A DNA stretch of 64,000 bases from CBDFLS01 sp965249185 (GCA_965249185.1 CBDFLS010000002.1:1178001-1242000); one strand, 5' to 3'; numbered from the stretch's first letter, positions 18,558-27,536 are shown. The notes: generated from the sequence alone by a model not told the origin. Numbers and translations: made by a program.

Positions 18558-18719
18558 AGAAACCGTCGCAGGGATTTATATGGAATCCGACGGTGGCAGC
18601 GGAGGCCGGTCGGCCCGGAGAGGGCCGCCATCTCGCTTGACGCCTTCGCGGGCGTATGGTAAACGTAACACGCCTTTCCTGGCCCATGCCTTCTTCAAGC
18701 TTCACGAGCGCAGGAGACC

Positions 18720-19829
18720 ATGCCCCGCCGCAATCGTCACTTTGGGCGAATCCTGGCCGTCGCCCTGGCCGTTGGCGCCGCCGCCCTTCTGGTCGCGTGC
18801 GACGCCCCTCAGACCACCTTCTCCCCCAAATCGGACGTCGCGCAGCGGATTCACACGCTCTACGTTCTGGTCACGATCATGGCCAGCGTGGTGGGCGCAA
18901 TCGTCATCGGGGCGCTGCTGTACGCGCTGTTCAAGTACCGGGCTCGCCCCGGCCACACGGCCACCCGCACCCACGGCAACACCCGACTGGAGATCGCCTG
19001 GACCATCGCTCCGGTCCTGGTGCTCATTCTCATCGGCGTCCCCACCATGTTCGCCATCGCCCGGGGCGCCTCGGACCCGCAGCCCGGCGCCCTGGAGGTG
19101 CGCGTGACCGCCCACCAGTGGTGGTGGGAGATCGAGTACCCCGGCCTCGGCCCCAACGACCCGGACAACCCGGGCCGGAGGCTGCCCCTGGTCACCGCCA
19201 ACGAGATCCATCTGCCCGTGGGAGTCCAGGCGTCCATCGCCGTGGAGTCCGAGGACGTGGTCCACAGCTTCTGGGTGCCCCAGCTCATCGGCAAGGCCGA
19301 CGCCATACCCGGCAGGGTGGCGAAGCTGCCGCCCTTCACGCCCCAGGAGACGGGTGCCTTCTACGGCCAGTGCGCCGAGTTCTGCGGCCTGGCCCACGCC
19401 CAGATGCGCTTCCGGGTGATCGTGGAGTCGCTGGCGGAGTTCAACACGTGGGTCCAGTCGCTCCAGACGCCCGCCGACCCTCCCTCGGGGCTGGCGGCCC
19501 AAGGCCAGCAGCTCTTCATCGCCAAGGGGTGCGCCTTCTGTCACACCGTCGCGGGCGCTTCCACGGGCACCAAGGGGCCCAACCTGACCCGCTTCGGCTC
19601 CCGCCTGACGCTGGGCGCGGGCATCGTGGAGAACAGCGACGAGAACCTGCGGCGCTGGATCTTGGACCTCCGGCAGTTCAAGCCGGTGGAGGAGGAGCAC
19701 AGCGAGAACCCGGGCGCCGCCACCTTCATGCTCTCCTTTGGAGAGATGCCCGCCGATAGCCCCTTCCACATAACGGAGAATGAGGCGGCGGCCATCGCCG
19801 ATTATCTACGGAGCATGCGGGTGGAGTAG
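18720..19829 (+). CDS. coxB: cytochrome c oxidase subunit II with fused cytochrome c (caa3 type)
   Basis: Subunit II accepts electrons at its binuclear CuA centre and passes them to heme a; here a cytochrome c domain is fused at the C-terminus. The 369-residue product has a lipoprotein signal (LLVAC, Cys27), two membrane helices (about 45-70 and 90-110), and the cupredoxin domain with HSFWVP and the CuA ligand loop CAEFCGLAHAQM. Residues about 255 onward hold the heme c site CAFCH with Met in SFGEMPA as likely sixth ligand. AGGAGACC precedes ATG 18720. A TTGACG (18637-18642) with a weak TAAACG 17 bp downstream could be its promoter. First gene of the cox operon. Confidence 0.96.
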   Translation: MPRRNRHFGRILAVALAVGAAALLVACDAPQTTFSPKSDVAQRIHTLYVLVTIMASVVGAIVIGALLYALFKYRARPGHTATRTHGNTRLEIAWTIAPVLVLILIGVPTMFAIARGASDPQPGALEVRVTAHQWWWEIEYPGLGPNDPDNPGRRLPLVTANEIHLPVGVQASIAVESEDVVHSFWVPQLIGKADAIPGRVAKLPPFTPQETGAFYGQCAEFCGLAHAQMRFRVIVESLAEFNTWVQSLQTPADPPSGLAAQGQQLFIAKGCAFCHTVAGASTGTKGPNLTRFGSRLTLGAGIVENSDENLRRWILDLRQFKPVEEEHSENPGAATFMLSFGEMPADSPFHITENEAAAIADYLRSMRVE

Positions 19830-19903
19830 CGCGGGCGAGTACTTCCCAGCGCGGATAACCTCCGCTATCCTATCCACGGAAGCTAGAGGCTAGTGAGCAC
19901 GAC

Positions 19904-21754
19904 ATGGCAATTAATTTGGAGGTCCTGCGACGGCCGGTGGCCCCCACGGGGGTCTGGGGCTGGATCACCACCATCGACCACAAGCGCATCGGCATCCTCT
20001 ACGGAGCGACGGCCCTGGTCTTCTTCGTGGTGGGCGGCATCGAGGCGCTCTTCATGCGCTGGCAGCTTTCCAGCCCCGACAACACTGTCGTCGACCCGTC
20101 GACCTTCAACCAGCTCTTCACCATGCACGGCACCACCATGATTTTCATGGTGGTCATGCCCTTCGGCGCGGCCTTCTTCAACTACATGGTGCCGCTGATG
20201 ATCGGCGCCCGGGACGTGGCCTTCCCCCGGCTCAACGCCTTCAGCTACTGGATGTTCCTCTTCGGCGCGGTGCTGATGCACGCCAGCTTCCTGACCCGCT
20301 CCGCGCCCGACGTGGGGTGGTTCGCCTACTCGCCGCTGACGAGCAGCCAGTTCTCCGGCGGCAACGGGGTGGACTACTGGATCCTGGGCCTGCAGGTGCT
20401 GGGCATCGCCTCGCTGGCGGCGGGCTTCAACTTCGTCATCACCATCATCAACATGCGAGCGCCGGGCATGACGCTGATGCGCATGCCCCTGTTCATATGG
20501 ATGACTCTTATCGTCTCTTTCCTCATCATCTTCGCCTTCCCGGTCATTACCGTAGCCATCACCCTGCTCCTGTTCGACCGGCTGGTGGGAACTAATTTCT
20601 TCGACGTGGCGGCCGGCGCCGACCCGATCCTGTGGCAGCACCTCTTCTGGGTCTTCGGCCACCCGGAGGTGTATATCCTGATCCTGCCGGCCATGGGCAT
20701 CGTGTCGGACATCCTGCCCACCTTCGCGCGCAAACCGCTCTTCGGCTACGCGACGGTGGTGTTGGCCGGGGTGGTCATCGCCTTCCTGGGCTTCGGCGTC
20801 TGGAGCCACCATATGTTCACCACGGGCCTGGGCCCGTGGGCCGACTCCGCCTTCTCCTTCGCCACCATGCTCATCGCCGTGCCCACGGGGGTCAAGGTGT
20901 TCAACTGGGTGGCCACGCTGTGGGGCGGCAGCATCCAGTTCAAGACGCCGCTATTGTTCGCCGTGGGGTTCATCAGCATGTTCCTGCTGGGGGGCCTCAG
21001 CGGCATCATGCACGCCGTGGTGCCGGTGGACACGCAGCAGCAGGATACCTACTTCATCGTGGCCCACCTCCACTACGTGCTGTTCGGCGGCAGCATCTTC
21101 GGCCTCCTGGCGGGGATCTACTACTGGTTCCCCAAGATGTCCGGCAAGATGCTGGACGAGCGGCTGGGCAAGCTCAACTTCTGGCTGACCCTCATCGGGT
21201 TCAACCTGACCTTCATGCCCATGCACGTCCTCGGGGTGATGGGGATGCTGCGCCGCATCTACACCTACTCCGCCGACCAGGGATGGGGCACGCTGAACTT
21301 CATCGTCACCATGGGCTCGCTGGTCCTGGCCTTCTCCATCCTGCTGTTCCTAATCAACCTCATCAAGAGCCTCCGCAATGGCGAGCCGGCCGGCGATAAC
21401 CCGTGGGGCGCCGGGACGCTGGAGTGGGCCACCAGCTCGCCGCCACCCCTCTACAACTTCGCCAGGATTCCCGTGGTCACCAGCCGGGAGCCGCTCTGGA
21501 ATGAGGACCACTCCGTGGGCGCCGCCCAGGCCTCCCATCAAGGCGAACAGGAGGAGCACATCCACATGCCCAGCCCCTCCTACTGGCCGATAGTGCTGGC
21601 CATGGGCTTGGCCCTGAGCGCCGGCGGGCTGATCGTCTGGCAGTTCCACGTTATCGGCGGGCTGACGATGATCGCCTCGTCCCTGGCGCTGGCGCTCTAC
21701 TCGGTGTACCGGTGGGCCTTCGAGCCCCCGACGGCGGCGGAGGCGTCTCACTAG
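19904..21754 (+). CDS. coxA: cytochrome c oxidase subunit I
   Basis: Catalytic subunit holding heme a and the heme a3-CuB site where oxygen is reduced. The 616-residue product has about 12 core membrane helices plus a C-terminal extension with two more. Heme a ligand His is in TMHGTTMIF, and CuB/heme a3 ligands in WVFGHPEVYI (with the His-Tyr crosslink pair and the D-channel Glu), SHHMFTTG and AHLHYVLFGG. The D-channel entry Asp (GARDVAFPRLN) and K-channel Lys (GVKVFNWVATLWGG) are present, marking a type A1 proton-pumping oxidase. The ribosome-binding site is weak. It lies 74 bp after coxB. Confidence 0.97.
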   Translation: MAINLEVLRRPVAPTGVWGWITTIDHKRIGILYGATALVFFVVGGIEALFMRWQLSSPDNTVVDPSTFNQLFTMHGTTMIFMVVMPFGAAFFNYMVPLMIGARDVAFPRLNAFSYWMFLFGAVLMHASFLTRSAPDVGWFAYSPLTSSQFSGGNGVDYWILGLQVLGIASLAAGFNFVITIINMRAPGMTLMRMPLFIWMTLIVSFLIIFAFPVITVAITLLLFDRLVGTNFFDVAAGADPILWQHLFWVFGHPEVYILILPAMGIVSDILPTFARKPLFGYATVVLAGVVIAFLGFGVWSHHMFTTGLGPWADSAFSFATMLIAVPTGVKVFNWVATLWGGSIQFKTPLLFAVGFISMFLLGGLSGIMHAVVPVDTQQQDTYFIVAHLHYVLFGGSIFGLLAGIYYWFPKMSGKMLDERLGKLNFWLTLIGFNLTFMPMHVLGVMGMLRRIYTYSADQGWGTLNFIVTMGSLVLAFSILLFLINLIKSLRNGEPAGDNPWGAGTLEWATSSPPPLYNFARIPVVTSREPLWNEDHSVGAAQASHQGEQEEHIHMPSPSYWPIVLAMGLALSAGGLIVWQFHVIGGLTMIASSLALALYSVYRWAFEPPTAAEASH

Positions 21755-21756
21755 CC

Positions 21757-22659
21757 ATGCAGCACGCCGCCCACGGGACCGAGGCAGAGGAGCAGACCAC
21801 CACCGGTCTGAACCACCGGAAGCTCCTTATGTGGGCCTTCCTGGGCTCCGAGTGCATGTTCTTCGGCGCCCTGATCTCCACCCACCTCATCAACCGTGGG
21901 CGGAGCGTTACCAGCTCCATCCCCTTCCATGACAGCGTAGACAAGGTCAAAGACCTGATAGGGCTCTCCCACACCTCGGTGAGCCTCATCCTGCTGGTGC
22001 TGCTCATCGGGGCCGCGGCCTGGACCGTGCACGCCATTCGCGGGGGGAGGGCCAGGACCATCGCCGTCCCCGTGTTCCTGGCGGCGGGCCTGCTGGCCCT
22101 CTCGCTGGCCACGCAGGTCTACGGGTTCCACACCACCTTCGATGCCCATGAGTGCGTGGCGATGGGCGGCGCGGTCCTCAACAACGGCGCGGGCCCCTGT
22201 GAGGTGGCCCTGGCCGAGAACCTGCTGGACATCCCCATCACGTCGGTCAGCACCTTCGTGCTCCTCATGAGCAGTCTCGCTATCGTGATGTCGCTGGCCT
22301 CCTTGCAGCGCGGCGACATCGGCGGCTTCCGCAGATGGCTCAGCGTCACGTGCATCCTGGGGCTCGTTTTCCTGGGCTTCCAGGTCTACGAGTTCAACGC
22401 CTTCGCCCACGAGGGGCTCACGCCCCGGACCAACATGTTCGGCAGCACCTTCTTCACGCTGACCGGCTTCCACGGCGCCCACGTGACCCTGGGGGTGGTG
22501 TGGCTCAGCTCCATCCTCGTCGCCTCCTTCTTCGGCAAGGTGCACCAGAAGACAAGCCTGGACCTGGAGATCGCGGCCCTGTACTGGCACTTCGTGGACA
22601 TCGTCTGGATCGTCATTTTCGGCGTGGTGTACCTCATCGGCGCCCAGGGGGTGGCATAG
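21757..22659 (+). CDS. coxC: cytochrome c oxidase subunit III with an extra two-helix insertion
   Basis: Subunit III stabilises the oxidase core and its proton uptake. ATG 21757 follows the coxA stop after 2 bp. The 300-residue product has family landmarks KLLMWAFLGSECMFFGAL, FQVYEFNAFAHEGLT, FGSTFFTLTGFHGAHV and LYWHFVDIVW. Compared with the usual short caa3 subunit III there is an insertion of roughly 100 residues between the first and second canonical helices. It holds two additional hydrophobic segments (SVSLILLVLLIGAAAWTV and TIAVPVFLAAGLLALSLA) and a polar loop with two cysteines (HECVAMGG, GPCEVALAEN). The last base of the stop is the first base of the ctaF start. Confidence 0.93.
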   Translation: MQHAAHGTEAEEQTTTGLNHRKLLMWAFLGSECMFFGALISTHLINRGRSVTSSIPFHDSVDKVKDLIGLSHTSVSLILLVLLIGAAAWTVHAIRGGRARTIAVPVFLAAGLLALSLATQVYGFHTTFDAHECVAMGGAVLNNGAGPCEVALAENLLDIPITSVSTFVLLMSSLAIVMSLASLQRGDIGGFRRWLSVTCILGLVFLGFQVYEFNAFAHEGLTPRTNMFGSTFFTLTGFHGAHVTLGVVWLSSILVASFFGKVHQKTSLDLEIAALYWHFVDIVWIVIFGVVYLIGAQGVA

Positions 22660-22973
22660 TGGCCTCGGAACAGGAGAACTCTCACATCGACGAGAAGTCC
22701 CATCCGGGGCCACGCACCTACGCGGTGATCGGTGGCATCCTGACGGCGGCGACTGCTTTCGAGGTGTGGATCTTCTACTGGAACGTCACCCCGGCCCTTA
22801 TCGCCTCCCTCATACTCATGACCTCGGTGCTCAAGTTCTCCCTGGTGGTGGGCTACTACATGCACCTGCGCTTCGACGACCGCCGGTTCCTGGCCCTCTT
22901 CGTCATCCCCTTCTTCATCGCTCTCTTTGTTATGATCGCGCTGCTGGCCCTCTTCTCGAACCTGACCCGCTAG
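22659..22973 (+). CDS. ctaF: cytochrome c oxidase subunit IV (small, caa3 type)
   Basis: A 104-residue membrane protein with three hydrophobic helices (about 22-42, 46-66, 75-100) and the motif SVLKFSLVVGYYMHLRFDDRRF, typical of the prokaryotic subunit IV family. It probably supports assembly of the oxidase. The start is GTG 22659, overlapping the coxC TAG by one base. It is the fourth gene of the cox operon. Confidence 0.88.
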   Translation: MASEQENSHIDEKSHPGPRTYAVIGGILTAATAFEVWIFYWNVTPALIASLILMTSVLKFSLVVGYYMHLRFDDRRFLALFVIPFFIALFVMIALLALFSNLTR

Positions 22974-23020
22974 CGCCCGCGGCCTCCACACCAGCGCCGG
23001 GGTAGCGAGGAGCGCGGCGG

Positions 23021-23893
23021 ATGATCGCCCTGCACGTCGGAGTCGCCCACGCCGTCGAGCCCCTGTGGTCCCATTGGACCGCCGACCCCAGCGCGCTGGT
23101 GGGGGTTTCGCTGGCCGGCGTGCTCTACGTCCGGGGACTCATGCGCAGCCCGGGCCGCCGGCGGCGTCTGCACCCCCGGTGGCGCCCCGTTCTCTTTTAC
23201 ACCGGCCTGGCCATCATCGTGGTCGCGCTGATGAGTCCCCTGGACGCGCTGGCCGACGAGCTCTTCTTCATCCACATGGCGCAGCACCTGCTGCTGGTGC
23301 TGGCGGCGCCCCCTCTTATCCTGCTCAGCGCGCCCATGATACCCCTGCTGCGGGGAATGCCCCGGCCGCTCCGCAGGCGGCTGGTGGCCCCCTTGACCCG
23401 ATGGCCCGCCGTGCGCGGGGGGTTCCGCTTTCTGACGCTTCCCCTGGTGGGTTGGGGCGTCTACGTTGTCGTCTTCTTGGGCTGGCATGCGCCGGCGCCC
23501 TACGACGCAGCCCTGGCCAACGAGGGTATCCACATCCTGGAGCACCTGACCTTCTCGGCGGCGGCCCTCCTCTTCTGGTGGAACGTCATAGACCCCATCC
23601 CGCTGCGTCCGAACCTGCCGTACCTGGCCCGTCTGCCCTACGTCTTCGTCACCTCGGTCCCCAACTTCAGTCTGGGGGCTTTCCTGGTCTTCGCGTCCCA
23701 ACCCTGGTACGCCTTCTACCAGAAGGGCCCGCTCCGGTTCGGCCTGACGCCTCTGGAAGACCAGCAGATAGGAGGGCTCCTCATGTGGATCCCGGGGGCC
23801 ATGGTGCTGCTCTTGGCCCTGGTTATATTGCTGGCGGTGATGATGGTCAAAGAGGAGCGGCGGCAGCGCGAGCGGGAGGCCCGGGCTCGCTGA
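23021..23893 (+). CDS. ctaG: cytochrome c oxidase assembly factor CtaG (caa3_CtaG family)
   Basis: A 290-residue polytopic protein with about seven membrane helices, of the caa3-associated CtaG family needed for active caa3 oxidase in Bacillus. It is unrelated to the copper chaperone Cox11 that shares the name. Markers include FIHMAQHLLLVLAAPPLILLS, GWHAPAPYDAALANEGIHILEHLTF with conserved histidines, and WWNVIDPIPLRP. The C-terminal tail is highly basic and cytoplasmic. It closes the cox operon, 47 bp after ctaF. Confidence 0.9.
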   Translation: MIALHVGVAHAVEPLWSHWTADPSALVGVSLAGVLYVRGLMRSPGRRRRLHPRWRPVLFYTGLAIIVVALMSPLDALADELFFIHMAQHLLLVLAAPPLILLSAPMIPLLRGMPRPLRRRLVAPLTRWPAVRGGFRFLTLPLVGWGVYVVVFLGWHAPAPYDAALANEGIHILEHLTFSAAALLFWWNVIDPIPLRPNLPYLARLPYVFVTSVPNFSLGAFLVFASQPWYAFYQKGPLRFGLTPLEDQQIGGLLMWIPGAMVLLLALVILLAVMMVKEERRQREREARAR

Positions 23894-23945
23894 GACGCGC
23901 CCAGGGCCCACGCTCTTAGAGGGACGGTGGGGTGGGGGGCGGTGG

Positions 23946-24932
23946 CTACCGGCCCAGAATGAAGACCCAGTAGAGCCCGGCGGGGTAGACGCCCAGCATG
24001 GCGGCCAGCAGACCCCGCAGCCAGACGACGCTCCACCAGCGGCGCAGCAGCATGGCCAGCAGGCCCAGGCCCATGAGCAGCACCGCCACGCCACCGGCCG
24101 CGAAGTGCTCCGGGTCCATGGCCCGCAGGACGGGCTGCCTCCCGTTGATGGGGTCAATCACCGCGATGATAGCCACGTTGAAGGCGCAGCTCCCATAGAG
24201 GTTGCCCAGGGCCAGGCTGTACAGCCCCCGCCGGATGGCGGCCACGGTGACGGTCGCCTCCGGCAGGGTGGTCACCGCCGACACCACCAGCACGCCCATG
24301 AAGCTCCTGGCCAGGCCCGTCGCCTCGGCGATGCCATCAGCGCTCACGGCGAGAAAGGGAGCGGCGACGGCGATGATGGCGGCGGCGCCCATGAAGAAGA
24401 GCCACGTCTGGAAGAGGCTGCGGCCAGCCACGGGCCCGGACACGGGCGCGGCGGCTGGCCGAGCGACGTAGACGGCCCGCATGCCCGCCAGGTAGGCCAC
24501 GACCACAACGACTCCGCCAAGGCTGAACACGCCCAGGGCCACGCTCGCCTCCCCGACACTCATGGAGAGGGCCAAGCCGGTGATCAGGATGGCCACCACG
24601 GCCAGGACCACGATCTCCCGGGCCGGGGCGCGGGAGAAGCCGCTCGCGCCAAAGAGGAGGGCCACCAGGGCGAGGGCCCACATGTTCATCATGTTGGCGC
24701 CGAAGATGTTGCCCAGCGCCAGCGCGGGCACGCCGATGGAGATGGCGGTGATGTTGGTGAAGAGCTCCGGCAGCGACGTGGCGGTGGCCACCAGGACGGT
24801 GCCCACCCACAGGTGCCCCCAGCCCGTCTGGTCCGCCAGCTCATCGCCGTAGCGGGCCAGCCCGATGCCCGCCACGACCACCGCAACCGCGCTGGCGAAG
24901 AAGACGGGCAGTGCGACGACCAGGCTGTCCAT
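23946..24932 (-). CDS. sodium/calcium exchanger family membrane protein (CaCA)
   Basis: A 328-residue cation exchanger of the Ca2+:cation antiporter superfamily with about ten helices and the two inverted alpha repeats. Alpha-1 is ATATSLPELFTNITAI followed by GNIFGANMMN. Alpha-2 is SAVTTLPEATVTVAAIRRG followed by ALGNLYGSCAFN. The paired Glu residues in the TSLPE and TTLPE motifs are the expected ion ligands and are intact. Ion specificity (Ca2+, Na+, K+ or Mn2+) is not determined by these motifs. The gene is convergent with the cox operon and shows no obvious partner. Confidence 0.9.
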   Translation of the reverse strand: MDSLVVALPVFFASAVAVVVAGIGLARYGDELADQTGWGHLWVGTVLVATATSLPELFTNITAISIGVPALALGNIFGANMMNMWALALVALLFGASGFSRAPAREIVVLAVVAILITGLALSMSVGEASVALGVFSLGGVVVVVAYLAGMRAVYVARPAAAPVSGPVAGRSLFQTWLFFMGAAAIIAVAAPFLAVSADGIAEATGLARSFMGVLVVSAVTTLPEATVTVAAIRRGLYSLALGNLYGSCAFNVAIIAVIDPINGRQPVLRAMDPEHFAAGGVAVLLMGLGLLAMLLRRWWSVVWLRGLLAAMLGVYPAGLYWVFILGR

Positions 24933-25096
24933 CAGCTAACGGGCCTCTCTACAACGCCGAGAGCGTCGGCCCGGTCTTCGGGCCGCCGTCGCGGGACCGG
25001 GAACGTCCGGGGAACGGAGCATGCACGCCGACTACGACAAAGGGGCCGGCGCCGGCGGGATTATACCACCCGGTGTTTCTCTTGGACGCTTCCGCT

Positions 25097-25134
25097 GTTC
25101 CCGAAACATAGGGGCGTTCTCGAAACATGCGGGC
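25097..25134 (+). repeat. 19-bp direct repeat upstream of the VIT gene
   Basis: Two adjacent 19-bp units (25097-25115 and 25116-25134) share the core GTTCYCGAAACAT followed by GGGC-like ends. They lie 24-61 bp upstream of the -35 box of the VIT-family gene. The spacing of about two helical turns suits binding of a regulator to one face of the DNA, but no regulator is identified. Confidence 0.6.
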
Positions 25135-25157
25135 CAGCCTCTCGGACTTTCCGGCCG

Positions 25158-25186
25158 TTGCCCACCAAGGCCAAAGCGCTTACGAT
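25158..25186 (+). promoter_or_regulatory. sigma70-like promoter of the VIT-family gene
   Basis: TTGCCC (25158-25163), a 17-bp spacer and TACGAT (25181-25186), each matching four of six consensus bases. The predicted start near 25193 leaves a leader of about 28 bases containing GGAGGAGAAGAGG before the TTG start. Confidence 0.5.
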
Positions 25187-25220
25187 AGAGGCCGGATAGC
25201 CGACCGGAGGAGAAGAGGCG

Positions 25221-25988
25221 TTGCCCATCTTCGGGCTAAACGAAACGCTCTCGCGGATGCGCTCCGTACTGCCCTGGCAGGCTGGCCGGAAGGCCTCCGC
25301 CCAGGAGGTGCACCGCGGCGGCAGCGGCGAAACGCTGCGCAACGTGGTGTTCGGCGCCAACGATGGGCTGGTGTCCAACGCGTCACTGGTGGCGGCCGTG
25401 GCCGGCGCCACCGCTGAGAGCAAGACGATCCTGCTGGGCGGGCTGGCGGGGCTGGCGGCGGGGGCCCTGTCCATGGCCCTGGGCGCCTACATCTCGACCA
25501 AGAGCGAGCGGGAGTTCCGCGAGTCGGAGGAGCGCCGGGAGCGGTGGGAGATCGAGCACACCCCCCATGAGGAGCGGAGCGAGATACGCCAGATCTACCG
25601 CCGGAAGGGGCTCAGTGGCCCGCTGCTCGACACGGTGGTGGAGCAGCTCACCAAGGACAAGGAGCAGTGGCTCCAACTGATGATGAGCGAGGAGCTGGGG
25701 TTTGCAGGGCATGGCCCCCGGCCGCACCGGTCGGCGTTGGTCATGGGACTGGCCTTCGTGGCGGGCGCCACGGTCCCCGTCATCCCGTACCTGTTCATCG
25801 AAGGCTTGGCGGCGCTGATGACCTCGCTGGGCCTGACGGCCGCCGCCCTGCTGATCGTCGGGGCCTGGCGCGCCTACCTCACCGGCAGCGCGGTCTGGCG
25901 GAAGGCGGCGGAGATGGTGGTGCTGGCCGCCGCCGCCGTGGGGGCCGCCAACCTCATCGGCCGGCTGGTCGGCATCGGCATCGACTGA
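25221..25988 (+). CDS. VIT/CCC1-family iron or manganese transporter
   Basis: A 255-residue membrane protein of the VIT1/CCC1 family, which moves Fe2+ or Mn2+ out of the cytosol in plants and yeast. The start codon appears to be TTG 25221. The family signature LRNVVFGANDGLVSNASLVAAVAGA (helix 1) and GALSMALGAYISTKSE (helix 2) are followed by a cytoplasmic Glu-rich helical segment (SEREFRESEERRERWEIEH and beyond). In the plant protein this region binds metal. Three more helices follow. Upstream direct repeats suggest regulation, possibly by metal, but this is inference. Confidence 0.88.
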   Translation: MPIFGLNETLSRMRSVLPWQAGRKASAQEVHRGGSGETLRNVVFGANDGLVSNASLVAAVAGATAESKTILLGGLAGLAAGALSMALGAYISTKSEREFRESEERRERWEIEHTPHEERSEIRQIYRRKGLSGPLLDTVVEQLTKDKEQWLQLMMSEELGFAGHGPRPHRSALVMGLAFVAGATVPVIPYLFIEGLAALMTSLGLTAAALLIVGAWRAYLTGSAVWRKAAEMVVLAAAAVGAANLIGRLVGIGID

Positions 25989-25994
25989 CACCCC

Positions 25995-26687
25995 TCACGC
26001 CTCCCGGGCCAGGACCAACCCCCACACCGATGCGGCGCCGGCGGCTTTCAGAGCCGTGGCTGCGCTATGCAGCGTGCTGCCGGTGGTCATCACATCGTCC
26101 ACCAGCACCAGCGCCCTTCCCGAAAGGTCTCGCGCCGACACGAAGGCGCCGGTCATGTTGGCCCACCGGTCCTCCCTGGTGCCGAGGGAGACCTGGGGCG
26201 GCCCCAGATGAGGCCGTCGGAGCGCCTCCTCCCAAACCGGCATCTCCAGCCGCCGGCCTATCTCTTTGGCCAAGAGGGCGGCCTGGTTATAGCCGCGCCT
26301 CCGGAGCTGCCGGGGGTGGAGAGGGACCGGCACCAGCGCGTCGGCGGGAGGCGATGTCCGCCGGAAAGCATCGGCCATGGCGGCGCCCAGGACCGGCGAC
26401 ACCGCGCGTAGGTCCCGGTACTTCAGCCGGTGGACCGCATGCCTGATCACGCCCGCCATGAGGAAGGGCGCCACCACGCCATCCAAGGCCAGGGGCCGCC
26501 GCCGGCACCTGTCGCACCGGCCCTCCCAGCCCGGCTCGGCGCACCGGGAGCACAGCGGCGGTCCGAGCCACGGCGCGTCCCGCAGACAGGCCTCACACAG
26601 GTAGCTGCCATGAGCGCCGCAGCCCACGCACCGGGCGGGAAGGAGAAACGCCAGGGCGCTGCGCCAGAGCACGCTCGGTCGCTGCAT
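25995..26687 (-). CDS. comF: ComF-family amidophosphoribosyltransferase-like protein
   Basis: A 230-residue ComF homologue, implicated in DNA uptake and recombination in competent bacteria. It has an N-terminal zinc-ribbon region with CVGCG, CEAC, CSRC and CDRC pairs. A phosphoribosyltransferase domain follows with VPVPLHPRQLRRRGYNQA and the PRPP-binding motif VLVDDVMTTGST. ATG 26687 is preferred; upstream frame lacks similarity. The start codon overlaps the promoter region of the divergent HAD gene. No other competence gene is present here. Confidence 0.9.
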   Translation of the reverse strand: MQRPSVLWRSALAFLLPARCVGCGAHGSYLCEACLRDAPWLGPPLCSRCAEPGWEGRCDRCRRRPLALDGVVAPFLMAGVIRHAVHRLKYRDLRAVSPVLGAAMADAFRRTSPPADALVPVPLHPRQLRRRGYNQAALLAKEIGRRLEMPVWEEALRRPHLGPPQVSLGTREDRWANMTGAFVSARDLSGRALVLVDDVMTTGSTLHSAATALKAAGAASVWGLVLAREA

Positions 26688-26705
26688 GGTCCGCCACTCC
26701 CCTCG

Positions 26706-26711
26706 TATAAT
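26706..26711 (+). promoter_or_regulatory. consensus -10 box of the HAD hydrolase gene
   Basis: A perfect TATAAT lies 33 bp before ATG 26744, between divergent comF and the HAD gene. The -35 position (TGCATG at 26683-26688) is poor, so strength may depend on an activator or on the -10 alone. Confidence 0.45.
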
Positions 26712-26743
26712 GCGCGGCAGCACTGCGCCAAGGCCGCCAAACC

Positions 26744-27466
26744 ATGATAAAGGCCGTCTTTCTGGACTTCTACGGCACGCTGGCCCGCTTCGACCCACCC
26801 GCCGAGGCGATCCAGGTCCAGGCCTGCGCCGCCGAGGGGCTCACGATAGCCACGGAGGCCGTGGCCCGCGCCTACCCCACCGCCGACGCCTTCATGGCCC
26901 AGGAGAACGCCAGGAGCCTCGTTTCGAGGCGGCCGCCGCTCGAGCGCGATGCGTTTTTCACGGAGTACGAGCGACGACTGCTGGCTGCGGCGGGCCTGGA
27001 GGCGCCCCCTGCCGTGGCGGCGAGGGTCTGGCAACGGGTCAGCGCGGCCGACAAGCGGCTGGCCCTCTTCGAGGATGCGCTTCCAGCTCTGGACGAGCTC
27101 AGGAGCGCAGGGCTGATGGCGGGCATCATCTCAAATATCGGACGCGACCTGGACTTCCTGGTGGACAGTCTGGGGCTGCGAGACCGGCTGGATGTGTGGG
27201 TCGGCATCGCCGACGTGGGGGTGGGCAAGCCCCACGCACCCATCTTCGAGGCGGCGCTGGTAAAGGCGGGGGCGCTGGCCCACGAAGCCCTCCACGTGGG
27301 TGACCAGTACGATTCGGATATCGTGGGAGCCGCCGGAGCGGGCATGCACCCGCTTTTGCTGGACCGGGAAGGCTCGGCCCAGCCGCCACCCGGGTGTCCC
27401 GTGGTCCGCTCGCTGCGAGAGGTGCTCCCCCATATCGCGGCCAACGGACTGCTCACGCCCCCTTGA
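26744..27466 (+). CDS. HAD-superfamily hydrolase (subfamily IA)
   Basis: A 240-residue HAD hydrolase. Motif I is DFYGTL at residues 9-14, with nucleophile Asp9 and Tyr where phosphatases usually have the second Asp. This variant occurs in haloacid dehalogenase-like members, so phosphatase activity is not assured. Motif II is IISNIG, the Lys of motif III is in VGVGKPHAPIF, and motif IV is HVGDQYDSDIVGA. The helical cap spans about residues 15-95. Substrate is unknown. Confidence 0.85.
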   Translation: MIKAVFLDFYGTLARFDPPAEAIQVQACAAEGLTIATEAVARAYPTADAFMAQENARSLVSRRPPLERDAFFTEYERRLLAAAGLEAPPAVAARVWQRVSAADKRLALFEDALPALDELRSAGLMAGIISNIGRDLDFLVDSLGLRDRLDVWVGIADVGVGKPHAPIFEAALVKAGALAHEALHVGDQYDSDIVGAAGAGMHPLLLDREGSAQPPPGCPVVRSLREVLPHIAANGLLTPP

Positions 27467-27536
27467 CTCCCGCCCCGGAGTAGAGTACACCAATAGCGTC
27501 CACACCAGCCTCAAGCGCCGCCCCCCAGCCACCGAT

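Noticed and set aside
18570..18605. Promoter of purF on the minus strand
   Set aside because: A TATAAA-like -10 is present, but none of the acceptable spacers gives a -35, so it is not listed as a feature.
24933..25096. tRNA or small RNA gene in the gap before the VIT gene
   Set aside because: GC-rich short inverted repeats only; no tRNA cloverleaf, CCA end or terminator could be built.
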